A stretch of DNA of 64,000 nt from CAVRZY01 sp963725415 (GTDB lineage Bacteria > Acidobacteriota > Terriglobia > Bryobacterales > Bryobacteraceae). Positions 17,499-25,704 of this stretch are shown here, piece by piece. The position numbers were made by a program, and so were the translations under genes. Where the stretch lies: the NCBI GenBank assembly GCA_963725415.1, contig CAVRZY010000161.1, positions 1 to 64,000 of the forward strand, given 5' to 3'. The notes below the pieces were generated by a model. It saw nothing but the letters and a program-made list of their open reading frames with translations. It had not been told where the DNA came from and searched no databases. How positions within the stretch are numbered: position 1 is the stretch's first letter; each line of letters starts with the position of its first letter.

Positions 17499-19199
17499 TT
17501 ACAGCCCACCCCAGCCAAAGTAGAGCCCGGCGGCCAGGATCGACACCCCCAGGAACAACAGCAGAGACAAGATCAGCGCAACCGGCCGTTTGCGCCGCGA
17601 CGATGGCCCGGCGGCGCCCATCCGCGGCACCCGGCCCAGAATCGGGGTATCTCCGGGCAACTCCCACTCTCCCAGAACGGTGTCCGCTCTCAGTTCCTTG
17701 CCAAAAGCCAGGACCAAGCCGACCGCCAACCCACCGAAACTGCCCAGCAGCCACAACAGACCCCGGTTGGGCCCGACCGGCCGTTCGGGCACGGGTGCCG
17801 GCTCCAGAATGGTGAAGCGTTCCGTCTTGCGGCGCCGTTCCATTTCGGCCGCTAAGTCTGCCGCCAGCTTCTTGCCCAGCAGCGATTGATAGTACCCCCG
17901 GGAGGCCTCGTAATCGCGCGTCACGCGAGCCAGTTCTTGTTCGTGGAGGGGCAATCTCCGGAGCCGCTCCTCGACCCCAGCGGCTTCTTGCCCCAGACGG
18001 CTGTGTTCCCTCTGAAGCGCCTCCAGCCGCCTGTCGGCGACGGCCAGTTCGGAGCGGTAGCTTTCCACCCGCTCGCGCTGCCGCAGCAGGTCCGGCGCAA
18101 ACTCTGCCGGGACGCTGGGGTGGGAACGCGCGGCCCGAGCTTCGGCTTCTGACGGGCTCTCTGACTCTTCTGGTGGCGGAGGGGTGCGCAATGGAGCCTC
18201 GCGCCCCAGCGCCTCCAATCGCGCCAATTCCGCCTTTAGCCGCCGGACGTCGGGGTGGTTTTCTGAATAATGCGCCGCCAGCAGGTCCAAACGGTCCTGA
18301 AGCTGCTGTCTGCGCGAATCTGCTATCCGTCCCACCGAGCTGCCGCCGGGTCTGGCCGCGGATTGTTCGGCCAGTTGCGCCAGGGCCACCTCGGAGGTCA
18401 GGGCAGCCCTCAGCCGGTTCTGGAGCAGAGCCTTTTCCTGGCGAGCACGCTCCATGGCGTCCTCCACCCCTCCGGCATCCGTCTGCAAGCGGCCCAGCGA
18501 TGCCAGTAGGGCATTCTGCTGTTGCGGCAGTTCGCCACCGTACTTCAGCTTGTAGTCCAGCAGCTCGGTTTCCTGTTCTTCCAACCACTCCTGGGCCCCT
18601 GTCAGTTGCTCCTCCAGGAACTCCGACGCGCTGGTGAGGGCCGCCTCGCGCGTTTTGAGATTCTCTTCGATAAACAGGCCGGCGAGCTGGTTGGCTAGTT
18701 GAGCAACTGCGGCGGGACTGGAGCCTTGGCAGGCCACCCGAAAAGCACAGGTCCGGTTCTGGTTCCAGCCGGGCACTGGGAAAATGCTGATGTTTTCACG
18801 CAGTAGGGCCACGACCTCGCCAGCCGGGCGCGTCCGGCGTTCCCGCGCGTAGAGATTCAGTCTCTGGATTACCTCGAGAAGCCGGTCATGACTCAGAATC
18901 CGCTGGCTGATCGTGCTCAGCCGGTCCCGCAAGTCCGATTGCACCCCGGCGGCCACGAATTTCTCCGGAATCTCCTGCGACTCCACCAGAACCAGCGCCT
19001 CGGATCTGTAGGTGTTCGGCAGCCTGTCAGCTACCAGGAACGCCGCCAGGGTTATCAGCAGCCAGGCCGTCGCCAAACAGACTCGGCGTTTCCACAAAGC
19101 GCAGGCCAGCGAGGGCGGAGAAAGAGCGGCGCGGAGGTCCCGGCGCTGATCCGCACTCAGGCCAGACACAGCATCGCCCCGCTCGGCCCATTCCGCCAT
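17499..19199 (-). CDS. GumC/Wzz-type polysaccharide chain-length determinant
   Basis: Inner-membrane polysaccharide co-polymerase. A Wzz domain with a first transmembrane helix (about residues 42-58) is followed by a long periplasmic coiled-coil region (about 180-450, rich in Glu/Arg/Leu). The GNVR-type segment (TRDYEASRGYYQSLLGKKL, about 452-470), a PVGPNRGLLWLLGSFGGLAVG helix and a final helix complete it. It lacks a fused kinase; the separate CpsD-like protein fills that role. The ATG at 19199 is chosen; a TTG ten codons upstream is the alternative. First gene of the GumC-ExeA-CpsD operon. Confidence 0.85.
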   Translation of the reverse strand: MAEWAERGDAVSGLSADQRRDLRAALSPPSLACALWKRRVCLATAWLLITLAAFLVADRLPNTYRSEALVLVESQEIPEKFVAAGVQSDLRDRLSTISQRILSHDRLLEVIQRLNLYARERRTRPAGEVVALLRENISIFPVPGWNQNRTCAFRVACQGSSPAAVAQLANQLAGLFIEENLKTREAALTSASEFLEEQLTGAQEWLEEQETELLDYKLKYGGELPQQQNALLASLGRLQTDAGGVEDAMERARQEKALLQNRLRAALTSEVALAQLAEQSAARPGGSSVGRIADSRRQQLQDRLDLLAAHYSENHPDVRRLKAELARLEALGREAPLRTPPPPEESESPSEAEARAARSHPSVPAEFAPDLLRQRERVESYRSELAVADRRLEALQREHSRLGQEAAGVEERLRRLPLHEQELARVTRDYEASRGYYQSLLGKKLAADLAAEMERRRKTERFTILEPAPVPERPVGPNRGLLWLLGSFGGLAVGLVLAFGKELRADTVLGEWELPGDTPILGRVPRMGAAGPSSRRKRPVALILSLLLFLGVSILAAGLYFGWGGL

Positions 19200-19551
19200 G
19201 CAGAGGATGTTCAGCAACCCGGCGGCCAAAATGCGGGGGGCTTCTGTGGGCTGTTTAACTTGCCCAAGAGCGGAACTGCCGGTACTGTGCGTAGGGATTT
19301 GCGACTTTTTCCCAAACCTTTGTACTGGCCGGAAGCACCGCTGGGCGATCCCTCAGCCGAGTCTCTCCGCCACTCTGTCAGGACTGGCGCAGCAAGTAGC
19401 GTCATCCTCGTCCAGCACCAGTAGTACCAGAAACCTGCGCCTTGACTCCAAAGAAATCGCAATAAATGACGCCCGCCAGCACTATACAAAGGGGAGAGAT
19501 CACCTTCAGAGGAGCAGCGACGGCCGGGAGGCTAGGAATTCGCAGGAGGCA
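19200..19551. other. Divergent intergenic region of the exopolysaccharide module
   Basis: About 350 bases between the divergent GumC and LuxR-type genes. I see no gene or clear repeat. A TTGACT hexamer at about 19443 followed by an AT-rich patch is a weak promoter candidate for the plus-strand gene. No convincing sigma-54 site was found. Confidence 0.5.
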
Positions 19552-19553
19552 GT

Positions 19554-20306
19554 GTGCAAGTCTGGAGGTCAGGCGTGAACTTCGGCACGACTCTCTGGGA
19601 GGAACCTGCTGGCGCCCAGCCGCGGGTGGGCCTGGGTTCATCGCCGGCCGTGATCCTCGTTGTTGTGGCGCATACCCCACTGTGTGGCTGGAGAAACCTG
19701 AGACGATGCTTGTCGCCCGCAGAGGGGTTTCTGCTGGTCGCGGCCCAGCGCTCCCCCGAGCAACTGCGGTTCCAGTGCCGGAAGTTGGCGCCCTGTGTGT
19801 TGGTGATCGACGAGCCGTCCCTGGAGAGCCTCGAATGGCCGGAGCTCGGCGCCGCCGATTATGGGCGAGCGGTACGGGTGCTGGTGGTTGGGACCAATAA
19901 AGACGACCGGACCGTGCAGAGCCTGGTGCGCATGGGGTACATGGGGTTCGTCGATGAGGCAGTCGCGCCTTCGGTGCTGAAGAAGGCCGTGCGCGCCGTG
20001 GCCTGCGGCGAGTTGTGGGCCGGCCGCCGCGTGATTGCGGACGTGGTTCAACAGCTTCTGTGTTCCCTGAACTCGCCCAAGCTCACGCCCAGGGAAAACG
20101 AAATCCTCAAACTCATTGCCCGGGGCCTCAAAAACCGCGCCATCGCCGAGAAGCTCTGCATCACGCACGAGACGGTTCGCTGGCATATCCGCAGCCTGCA
20201 CTCCAAACTGGGGTTGCAGGACAGACTTGGTACGGCGCTATACGCTCAGACTCTGCTGCGGGAAGAGCCGCTGGCGGTTGCGGCATCCGCGGAGCGAGAG
20301 CGTTGA
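19554..20306 (+). CDS. LuxR/NarL-type transcription regulator with degenerate receiver
   Basis: A 250-residue DNA-binding protein. The C-terminal helix-turn-helix is intact (LTPRENEILKLIARGLKNRAIAEKL followed by THETVRWHIRSLHSKLGL, about residues 178-225). The N-terminal 150 residues have a receiver-like pattern, but the acidic pair at the end of the first strand is missing (VILVVVAHTP) and the position of the phospho-acceptor is uncertain (LVIDEPS). It may therefore work without phosphorylation. The GTG at 19554 follows AGGAGG. It is divergent from the GumC operon and upstream of a PilZ gene, which suggests control of exopolysaccharide production. Confidence 0.82.
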   Translation: MQVWRSGVNFGTTLWEEPAGAQPRVGLGSSPAVILVVVAHTPLCGWRNLRRCLSPAEGFLLVAAQRSPEQLRFQCRKLAPCVLVIDEPSLESLEWPELGAADYGRAVRVLVVGTNKDDRTVQSLVRMGYMGFVDEAVAPSVLKKAVRAVACGELWAGRRVIADVVQQLLCSLNSPKLTPRENEILKLIARGLKNRAIAEKLCITHETVRWHIRSLHSKLGLQDRLGTALYAQTLLREEPLAVAASAERER

Positions 20307-20340
20307 GCGGGCCCCGCCCCGGAGCGAGTGCCGCCCCCCT

Positions 20341-20360
20341 GGGGGTGGGGCTGGGGTGGG
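20341..20360 (+). other. G-quadruplex-forming motif upstream of the PilZ gene
   Basis: Four G-runs of 5, 4, 4 and 3 separated by loops of 1-2 bases, the canonical intramolecular quadruplex pattern, in the leader between the LuxR-type and PilZ genes. C-runs just upstream could pair with it to make a competing hairpin. Confidence 0.5.
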
Positions 20361-20434
20361 AAAAACCACTCCTATGCACGGAGGTGTTTTGGCAGTACCT
20401 TCGACATGGGCGACAAGGAAGGAGGCGCCGCTGA

Positions 20435-20839
20435 TTGGCTGCTTCGAAGACCGAGGTCTTGCTCATGCTGAAGTCCAGCAAGGACTGGAAGCGTGTAAAA
20501 GTCATCAGGGAACGGCGACAGTACAGCCGCTTCAGCACCCAGGCCGTGCCGGCCAGACTCACGCTGCTGCGAGCGGGTGAGAGAGGTCTGGAACTGGCGC
20601 CCTGCACCCTGATCAACGTCTCTTACGGGGGCATGTGCTTTGGCACCGCCAGCACACTTGAGGACAACACAGACTACCGGTTCCTGCTGGAGCTGGCGGC
20701 GCCCTTCGACGAGCTGGTGCTAGTCGGGGCCCGCGTTCTGTGGAGACGACCGACTAGGCGCCCCGACCAGCTCGCCGGGGCGGTGTTTGTCGAGAGCAGC
20801 AAGGGCTGGCTGGGACCAGGGGACGATGCTGAGGAATGA
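20435..20839 (+). CDS. PilZ domain protein (putative cyclic-di-GMP receptor)
   Basis: Small cytoplasmic protein of 134 residues. It has the arginine motif RERRQYSRF (about residues 26-34) and NVSYGGM (about 61-67), a match to the RxxxR and D/NxSxxG motifs that bind cyclic di-GMP in PilZ domains. The TTG start at 20435 has AAGGAGG ten bases upstream; an internal ATG at 20465 is the alternative. It lies between two regulators next to exopolysaccharide genes, where cyclic-di-GMP control would be expected. Confidence 0.83.
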   Translation: MAASKTEVLLMLKSSKDWKRVKVIRERRQYSRFSTQAVPARLTLLRAGERGLELAPCTLINVSYGGMCFGTASTLEDNTDYRFLLELAAPFDELVLVGARVLWRRPTRRPDQLAGAVFVESSKGWLGPGDDAEE

Positions 20840-20878
20840 GGCCGCGGTGCTGGATTCTGCCGGCCGCTGCGAAATGAG

Positions 20879-22354
20879 ATGAGTGCGCGAACCATAACAA
20901 TCGCCTGGGACGAGGTGGCAGCTCGCCGTGACGTCCAGACGGCCCTGGAGTTGGAAGGCTTCCGGGTGAGGCTGGTTCGGGACAGAGGCGACCTGCTGAG
21001 CAGCCTGGCGGAAGGCAACGGCGATATCTCGATGGTCCTGCTGGACCTCGTGGCGCCTCCCCTGGAGGGGCTGGAAACGCTGCGGGGAATCCGCCGCCTG
21101 AACTCCCAGTTGCCGGTGGTGGTCTTCTCCGGGACCTGTTCACCCAGTTCGGTGGTAGAAGCCATGCAGAACGGCGCCACCGATTTTCTGGCCAAGCCGG
21201 TCACGCACGAAGAACTACTTCAAGCCGTCCGAAGAGCGGTTCGGAGCGAGCTGGACGAGACAGGTGAGGCCGCGGCCCAGGTCCCCCAGCGAGGACGCCT
21301 GGATCCTTTCTTCTGTGCCAATCCGCGCATGCGGGCCATCCGAGCCGCACTTCGGCAAGTTGCCGCCTCCGAGGTGCCGGTGATCCTGCGCGGCGAAAGC
21401 GGCGTCGGCAAAGAGATCCTGGCGCGGGAGATTCACGCCCACTCGCAGCGCGCCTCCAAGCCCTTCTTGAAGATCAACTGCGCGGCGCTGCCCCTGGAAC
21501 TGCTGGAGAGCGAGCTGTTCGGCTACGAGCGGGGAGCTTTCACCGGCGCCACCCGGAGCAAGCCCGGAAAATTCGAGACCGCCGACGGCGGGATGATCCT
21601 GCTGGACGAAATCGGCGATATGGATGTCAAGCTCCAGGCCAAACTGCTGCACGTCTTGCAGGACAACGAATTCCAGCGGCTAGGCGGCCGCGAGACCATC
21701 CGGGTCAACGTTCGCGTGCTGGCAGCCACCCATTGCGACCTCGAGAAAGCCATCCAGGAGAAGCGATTCCGCGAGGATCTCTACTATCGCTTGAACGTCA
21801 TCAGTATGGATGTGCCGCCGCTCCGCGAACGCCAAGACGAGATCCTGCCGCTGGCTCAGTACTTCCTGGAGAAGCACGCGACCTCCGCCGTGAGCGCGCC
21901 AGTCATCACCGAGGACTTGAAAGAGGCCCTGCTGGCCTACGCCTGGCCCGGCAACATCCGCGAACTGGAAAACATAGTGCGAAAGCTGCTGGTGTTCGGC
22001 GACGCCGGGATGGTCGCCCAGGAGCTGCGCAGCAGAGCGAACGGAATCGGCAGCCCGCTGCGGGCGCCCGGTGAACCGCAAGCCGGCGACGGCGTGGGTG
22101 GTTCGGTTCTGGAGCGCGTCAACGCAGCCCACACCCAGGCCGAGGCCCAGGTCATTCTCCAGGCTCTCAACTTTGTCCATTGGAACCGGAAACGGGCCGC
22201 GGCGGCCTTGAAAATCGACTACAAGGTATTGCTGTACAAGATGAAGAAGCTGGGCATCGGGCTCTGCCGGAACTCGGCCCCTCCCCCCAAGACAACGGCA
22301 GGCACACAGCGGACTGGCAAGAGCGCTGAGCCGGCCCTCAGTCCCGCCGGGTGA
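20879..22354 (+). CDS. NtrC-family sigma-54 activator with atypical receiver
   Basis: A 491-residue enhancer-binding protein. The receiver (residues 1-120) has an Asp at the phospho-acceptor position (MVLLDLVAPP) and the conserved Lys (FLAKPV). The acidic pair after the first strand is replaced by TIAWDEV, so only one acid is clearly placed. The AAA+ domain is complete: GESGVGKE, ERGAFTGAT (sigma-54 contact loop) and LLDEIGDMD. The C-terminal Fis-type region (NRKRAAAALKIDYKVLLYKMKKL) is present. It resembles the PrsR-type regulators of exopolysaccharide/PEP-CTERM systems, though no exosortase is in view. Its last 17 bases overlap the convergent glycosidase gene. Confidence 0.86.
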   Translation: MSARTITIAWDEVAARRDVQTALELEGFRVRLVRDRGDLLSSLAEGNGDISMVLLDLVAPPLEGLETLRGIRRLNSQLPVVVFSGTCSPSSVVEAMQNGATDFLAKPVTHEELLQAVRRAVRSELDETGEAAAQVPQRGRLDPFFCANPRMRAIRAALRQVAASEVPVILRGESGVGKEILAREIHAHSQRASKPFLKINCAALPLELLESELFGYERGAFTGATRSKPGKFETADGGMILLDEIGDMDVKLQAKLLHVLQDNEFQRLGGRETIRVNVRVLAATHCDLEKAIQEKRFREDLYYRLNVISMDVPPLRERQDEILPLAQYFLEKHATSAVSAPVITEDLKEALLAYAWPGNIRELENIVRKLLVFGDAGMVAQELRSRANGIGSPLRAPGEPQAGDGVGGSVLERVNAAHTQAEAQVILQALNFVHWNRKRAAAALKIDYKVLLYKMKKLGIGLCRNSAPPPKTTAGTQRTGKSAEPALSPAG

Positions 22355-24116
22355 TCACCAGGACGTAGTCTGTACTGGTCTTTTTAGCCACCTCAATCCT
22401 GGACCGGGCGCCGAGGTCGTAGCGGCGCATGGTATTGGCGCCCAGATCCATCAGGCGCGCGACATACCGGCCCTTCGGCAGGTCCAGTTGAAGGCGCAGC
22501 GGCGCCTCCTCCGGCACCCCGACGAAGTGCCGCCCAAAGCCCTGGATGGCCCGCTTCCGTAAGTAGGCGATCCAGGTCGCGCTGTTGGCGTCTTTCACGT
22601 AAGCCAACTGGTAGCCGCCGACCGCCTGGATCGGTCTCGGCAGCCTGGCCGCATCCAGCGCCGCGAATCTTTCAAGCGAGATCCCGTCACGCTGGCCCAT
22701 GACGAACCGGATCGGAACCCCGATCTCGAGCGAGCGCTGGTAGGCCCGGTAGATGCGCTGGATGTTTTCGTCGGCCTGCTTCTGCTGGTTGTACTCGAAG
22801 GCCGGAAACGGCTTGTCGATCGAAAACGCCGGATAGCGCGTGTCAGTGTGAAAGTCCCGGTATTCCGCGCCGATCTCGACGGCCAGCTCCGGCGAGGCCG
22901 GCGAGAATCGCTTGGGAAGCGCGCGGATGATTTCCGACACGCGGCGATATTCCTCGGGGAACTCGTAAGTCCACTGCAAGAATCCCGGCTGGCGAGTCAG
23001 CAGGCTCAGCCAGATGGCGTCCCGGTGGGAGAATCGCTTCAGATCCGCAGGGACCGGGCTGTCGAAGATGCCCCATTCTCCCGGCCAGTTCACCAGCCCG
23101 GCGGAGACGATCAGGCCGGTCGCTCCGGTCACGGTCGCGAAGTCCACGTTGGCGTTGTCGCCCACCAGCCCGGCATACAAGTGCGAGGAGTAGAAATCGA
23201 CGCCCGCCGGCTTGGCCCATTTCAACGGGTCGAAGCCCGTCACGCCAAAACCGGCATGCGACAGGCACACCGGCATTTCCGGCAGCCGCTGCTTGATGAG
23301 CTTGACCATCTCGGCCGTCCAGCGAATCTCGATGTCCTCGCGGTCGCTGAACGAGTGCACCGTCTTGCCATTTACGTGCGCCGCGTTCCAGCCCTGCTCG
23401 TTGTAGATCTCTAGCGCGAAAATCTGCGGTTCGCGCGCCACCCATTCCAGCACCTGCCCCAGGTACAGTTTCTGGCAAGCCAGCACGTCGGGGTCGGTGA
23501 ACCATTCGCCCAGCCGTACACATTTGCGCTCCGCCAGGAACCGCCGTTGGCAGGGCGCTAGCTCCGCCAGTTCCTGCTGCGAATAACGCGGGATCACGTA
23601 GCGCTCCAGGGCCTCCGCATTCAGGTAGCCGGTCAGGGGAGGCTCGGGAAGAATCTGCAACAGGAACCGGATGCCGTAGGGCCGGGCGGCCGCGAAAGCC
23701 CGACGAAAGACCGCCTGGAGATCCGGGTTGACCTTGCCGCAGAGATCCAGCACATCGGCGCTCACGCGGGCCCGCGGAAAAAGGCGGATCGCCGTCACTC
23801 CGTTCTCCGCCAGCAGCCTGAACCAGCGTTGAAGCATCTGCTCGGAAGCATCATAAAGATCCAGGTGCGGCAGGCCCGCGGTCTTCTGCGCCCCCCACAG
23901 ATGCGGCTCGACTCTGCGGTATTCTTCAGGGCTGAGCGTCAGCATCGAAACCGGGATCACGTTGCCGTGGAAGCCGCCCAGCGGCACGAACAGCTCCCCA
24001 TCCGCCAGCCGGAACCACCCGTCCCTGGCCAGGCGGACCGGGTTCTCCATCCCGGCGCCTGACCCGTCGAGCGGCGCCAGCGCCAGCCAGCAGATCGCCA
24101 GAAACCGAAACGTCAT
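22338..24116 (-). CDS. Exported glycoside hydrolase-like protein, clan GH-A (GH5-like)
   Basis: A 592-residue protein with a signal peptide (residues 1-21) and a predicted TIM barrel. FALEIYNEQGW contains the Asn-Glu pair typical of the acid/base residue in clan GH-A, and NWPGEWGIFD, about 120 residues later, is a good candidate for the nucleophile Glu. A beta-rich domain occupies the last 120 residues. The substrate cannot be inferred. The ATG overlaps the glycerol kinase stop (ATGA), so it is translated from the glpK transcript, an unusual pairing. Confidence 0.7.
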   Translation of the reverse strand: MTFRFLAICWLALAPLDGSGAGMENPVRLARDGWFRLADGELFVPLGGFHGNVIPVSMLTLSPEEYRRVEPHLWGAQKTAGLPHLDLYDASEQMLQRWFRLLAENGVTAIRLFPRARVSADVLDLCGKVNPDLQAVFRRAFAAARPYGIRFLLQILPEPPLTGYLNAEALERYVIPRYSQQELAELAPCQRRFLAERKCVRLGEWFTDPDVLACQKLYLGQVLEWVAREPQIFALEIYNEQGWNAAHVNGKTVHSFSDREDIEIRWTAEMVKLIKQRLPEMPVCLSHAGFGVTGFDPLKWAKPAGVDFYSSHLYAGLVGDNANVDFATVTGATGLIVSAGLVNWPGEWGIFDSPVPADLKRFSHRDAIWLSLLTRQPGFLQWTYEFPEEYRRVSEIIRALPKRFSPASPELAVEIGAEYRDFHTDTRYPAFSIDKPFPAFEYNQQKQADENIQRIYRAYQRSLEIGVPIRFVMGQRDGISLERFAALDAARLPRPIQAVGGYQLAYVKDANSATWIAYLRKRAIQGFGRHFVGVPEEAPLRLQLDLPKGRYVARLMDLGANTMRRYDLGARSRIEVAKKTSTDYVLVITRRD

Positions 24117-25618
24117 CGCCCACTCAAGCTATCGGAACCGGACAGCCGGCAGCGCGCCACGGCCCTCTTCCAGCCGTCAAACAACCGGTCTCGGGTGGCT
24201 GGGAGCATCGCCGGTTCGAAGCAGCGCTCGATGCGCCAGAAGCTCTCCACCTCTTCTACGTTTCTCCAGAAGCCTGTCGCCAGACCCGCCAGATAGGCCG
24301 CGCCCAGGGCGGTGGTCTCGATGTCGGCCGGGCGGACGATGCGGCAGTTCAGAATGTCGGCCTGAAATTGCATGAGGAAGTTGTTGTTGGCCGCGCCGCC
24401 ATCCACGCGCAGCTCCTGCAGCTTTTCTCCCGCGTCCGCTTCCATGGCCTCGACCAGTTCGCGGGTTTGATAGGCAATACTCTCCAGGGCCGCCCGGACG
24501 ATCTGCGCGCGTCCGGTGGCGCGCGTCAGTCCGGTCATCAGTCCCCGGGCCGTGGAATCCCAGTGTGGCGCGCCCAGGCCCACAAAGGCAGGCACGAAGT
24601 AAACCCCGCCGGTGTCGGGCACCGAGCAGGCCAGCTTCTCCGACTCCCAGGCGGTTTGAATCACGCCGAGCTGGTCCCGCAGCCACTGCACAGCCGCACC
24701 GGCCACAAACACGCTACCCTCGACGGCAAACTGGGCCCGCTGATCGGTCGAGGCCGCCCGCGTGGCCAGCAACCCGCTCCGAGACGACGGCGCTCGATCA
24801 CCGGTGTGCATCAGGGCGAAGCAACCGGTCCCATAGGTGTTTTTGGAGAGCCCGGCGCGGAAACAGGCCTGGCCCACCAGCGCCGCCTGCTGATCCCCGG
24901 CGATCCCGGCAATAGGAAGCTCGGCCCCCAGATGTTCCGCGCCACAGATCCCAACCACGGAACTGGAGGGCGCGATGCGCGGCAGCATCGCGCGCGGAAT
25001 ATCGAAGATGCCCAGCAGGTCCTGGTCCCACTCGCCGGTGTTCAGGTTCATCAGCATGGTCCGCGAGGCATTGGAAGGATCGGTGACATGAGCCGCGCCG
25101 CCGGTCAGGTTCCAGATCAGCCAGGTGTCCACGTTTCCAAACAGCAGTTGACCGGCGCGGGCCTTCGCCCGGGCTTCCGGTGTGTGCTCCAGGATCCAGC
25201 GGACCTTACTGGCCGAAAAGTAGGCATCGATTACCAGGCCGGTCTTGGAGGCGATCATTTGCGCCTGGCGAGAAGCGGCCAGCTCGGTGCAGAAATCCGC
25301 CGTGCGCCGGCACTGCCAGACGATGGCCGGCGCCACCGGCTGTCCGGTATCCCGGTCCCACACGATGGTGGTTTCGCGCTGGTTGGTGATTCCCACAGCC
25401 CGGATCGAGGACGGCGTCACGCCCGTGCGCTCCAGCAACCGCCGTGCGGCCTCCACCTGCGTGTTCCAGATTTCCAGGGGATCTTGCTCCACCCACCCGG
25501 GCTGGGGGAAGCGAGAGTGGATGGGGCCGGACTCCATCCCTGCCCGGCGGCCTTTCTCATCGTAGAGAGCCGCCCGGGCGCTGGTGGTTCCTTCATCGAG
25601 AGCCAGGATATAAGGCAC
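24113..25618 (-). CDS. glpK: Glycerol kinase
   Basis: Phosphorylates glycerol to glycerol 3-phosphate, feeding glycolysis and phospholipid synthesis. The 501-residue protein has full family length, the N-terminal phosphate-binding LALDEGTTSARA, WDRDTGQPVAPAIVWQCRRT, IAGDQQAALVGQ and the C-terminal VDGGAANNNFLMQFQADIL motif. No glycerol facilitator or glycerol 3-phosphate dehydrogenase lies nearby. The glycosidase gene follows with a 4-base overlap. Confidence 0.94.
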   Translation of the reverse strand: MPYILALDEGTTSARAALYDEKGRRAGMESGPIHSRFPQPGWVEQDPLEIWNTQVEAARRLLERTGVTPSSIRAVGITNQRETTIVWDRDTGQPVAPAIVWQCRRTADFCTELAASRQAQMIASKTGLVIDAYFSASKVRWILEHTPEARAKARAGQLLFGNVDTWLIWNLTGGAAHVTDPSNASRTMLMNLNTGEWDQDLLGIFDIPRAMLPRIAPSSSVVGICGAEHLGAELPIAGIAGDQQAALVGQACFRAGLSKNTYGTGCFALMHTGDRAPSSRSGLLATRAASTDQRAQFAVEGSVFVAGAAVQWLRDQLGVIQTAWESEKLACSVPDTGGVYFVPAFVGLGAPHWDSTARGLMTGLTRATGRAQIVRAALESIAYQTRELVEAMEADAGEKLQELRVDGGAANNNFLMQFQADILNCRIVRPADIETTALGAAYLAGLATGFWRNVEEVESFWRIERCFEPAMLPATRDRLFDGWKRAVARCRLSGSDSLSGR

Positions 25619-25704
25619 TCAAGCATTATAGTCAGTTGTTGTCAGTCATCCGAATGCAACACACATATGAGCGGTAGAATGGAGAACTCCTCAGGGAGCT
25701 AGGC

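Noticed and set aside
19200..19551. Sigma-54 promoter in the exopolysaccharide intergenic region
   Set aside because: The GG and GC elements found there were not at the required 10-base separation.
20306..20435. Possible cyclic-di-GMP riboswitch upstream of the PilZ gene
   Set aside because: No GEMM-type core (such as the GCAAAGCC-like block) could be found; only a G-run cluster and C-runs are present.
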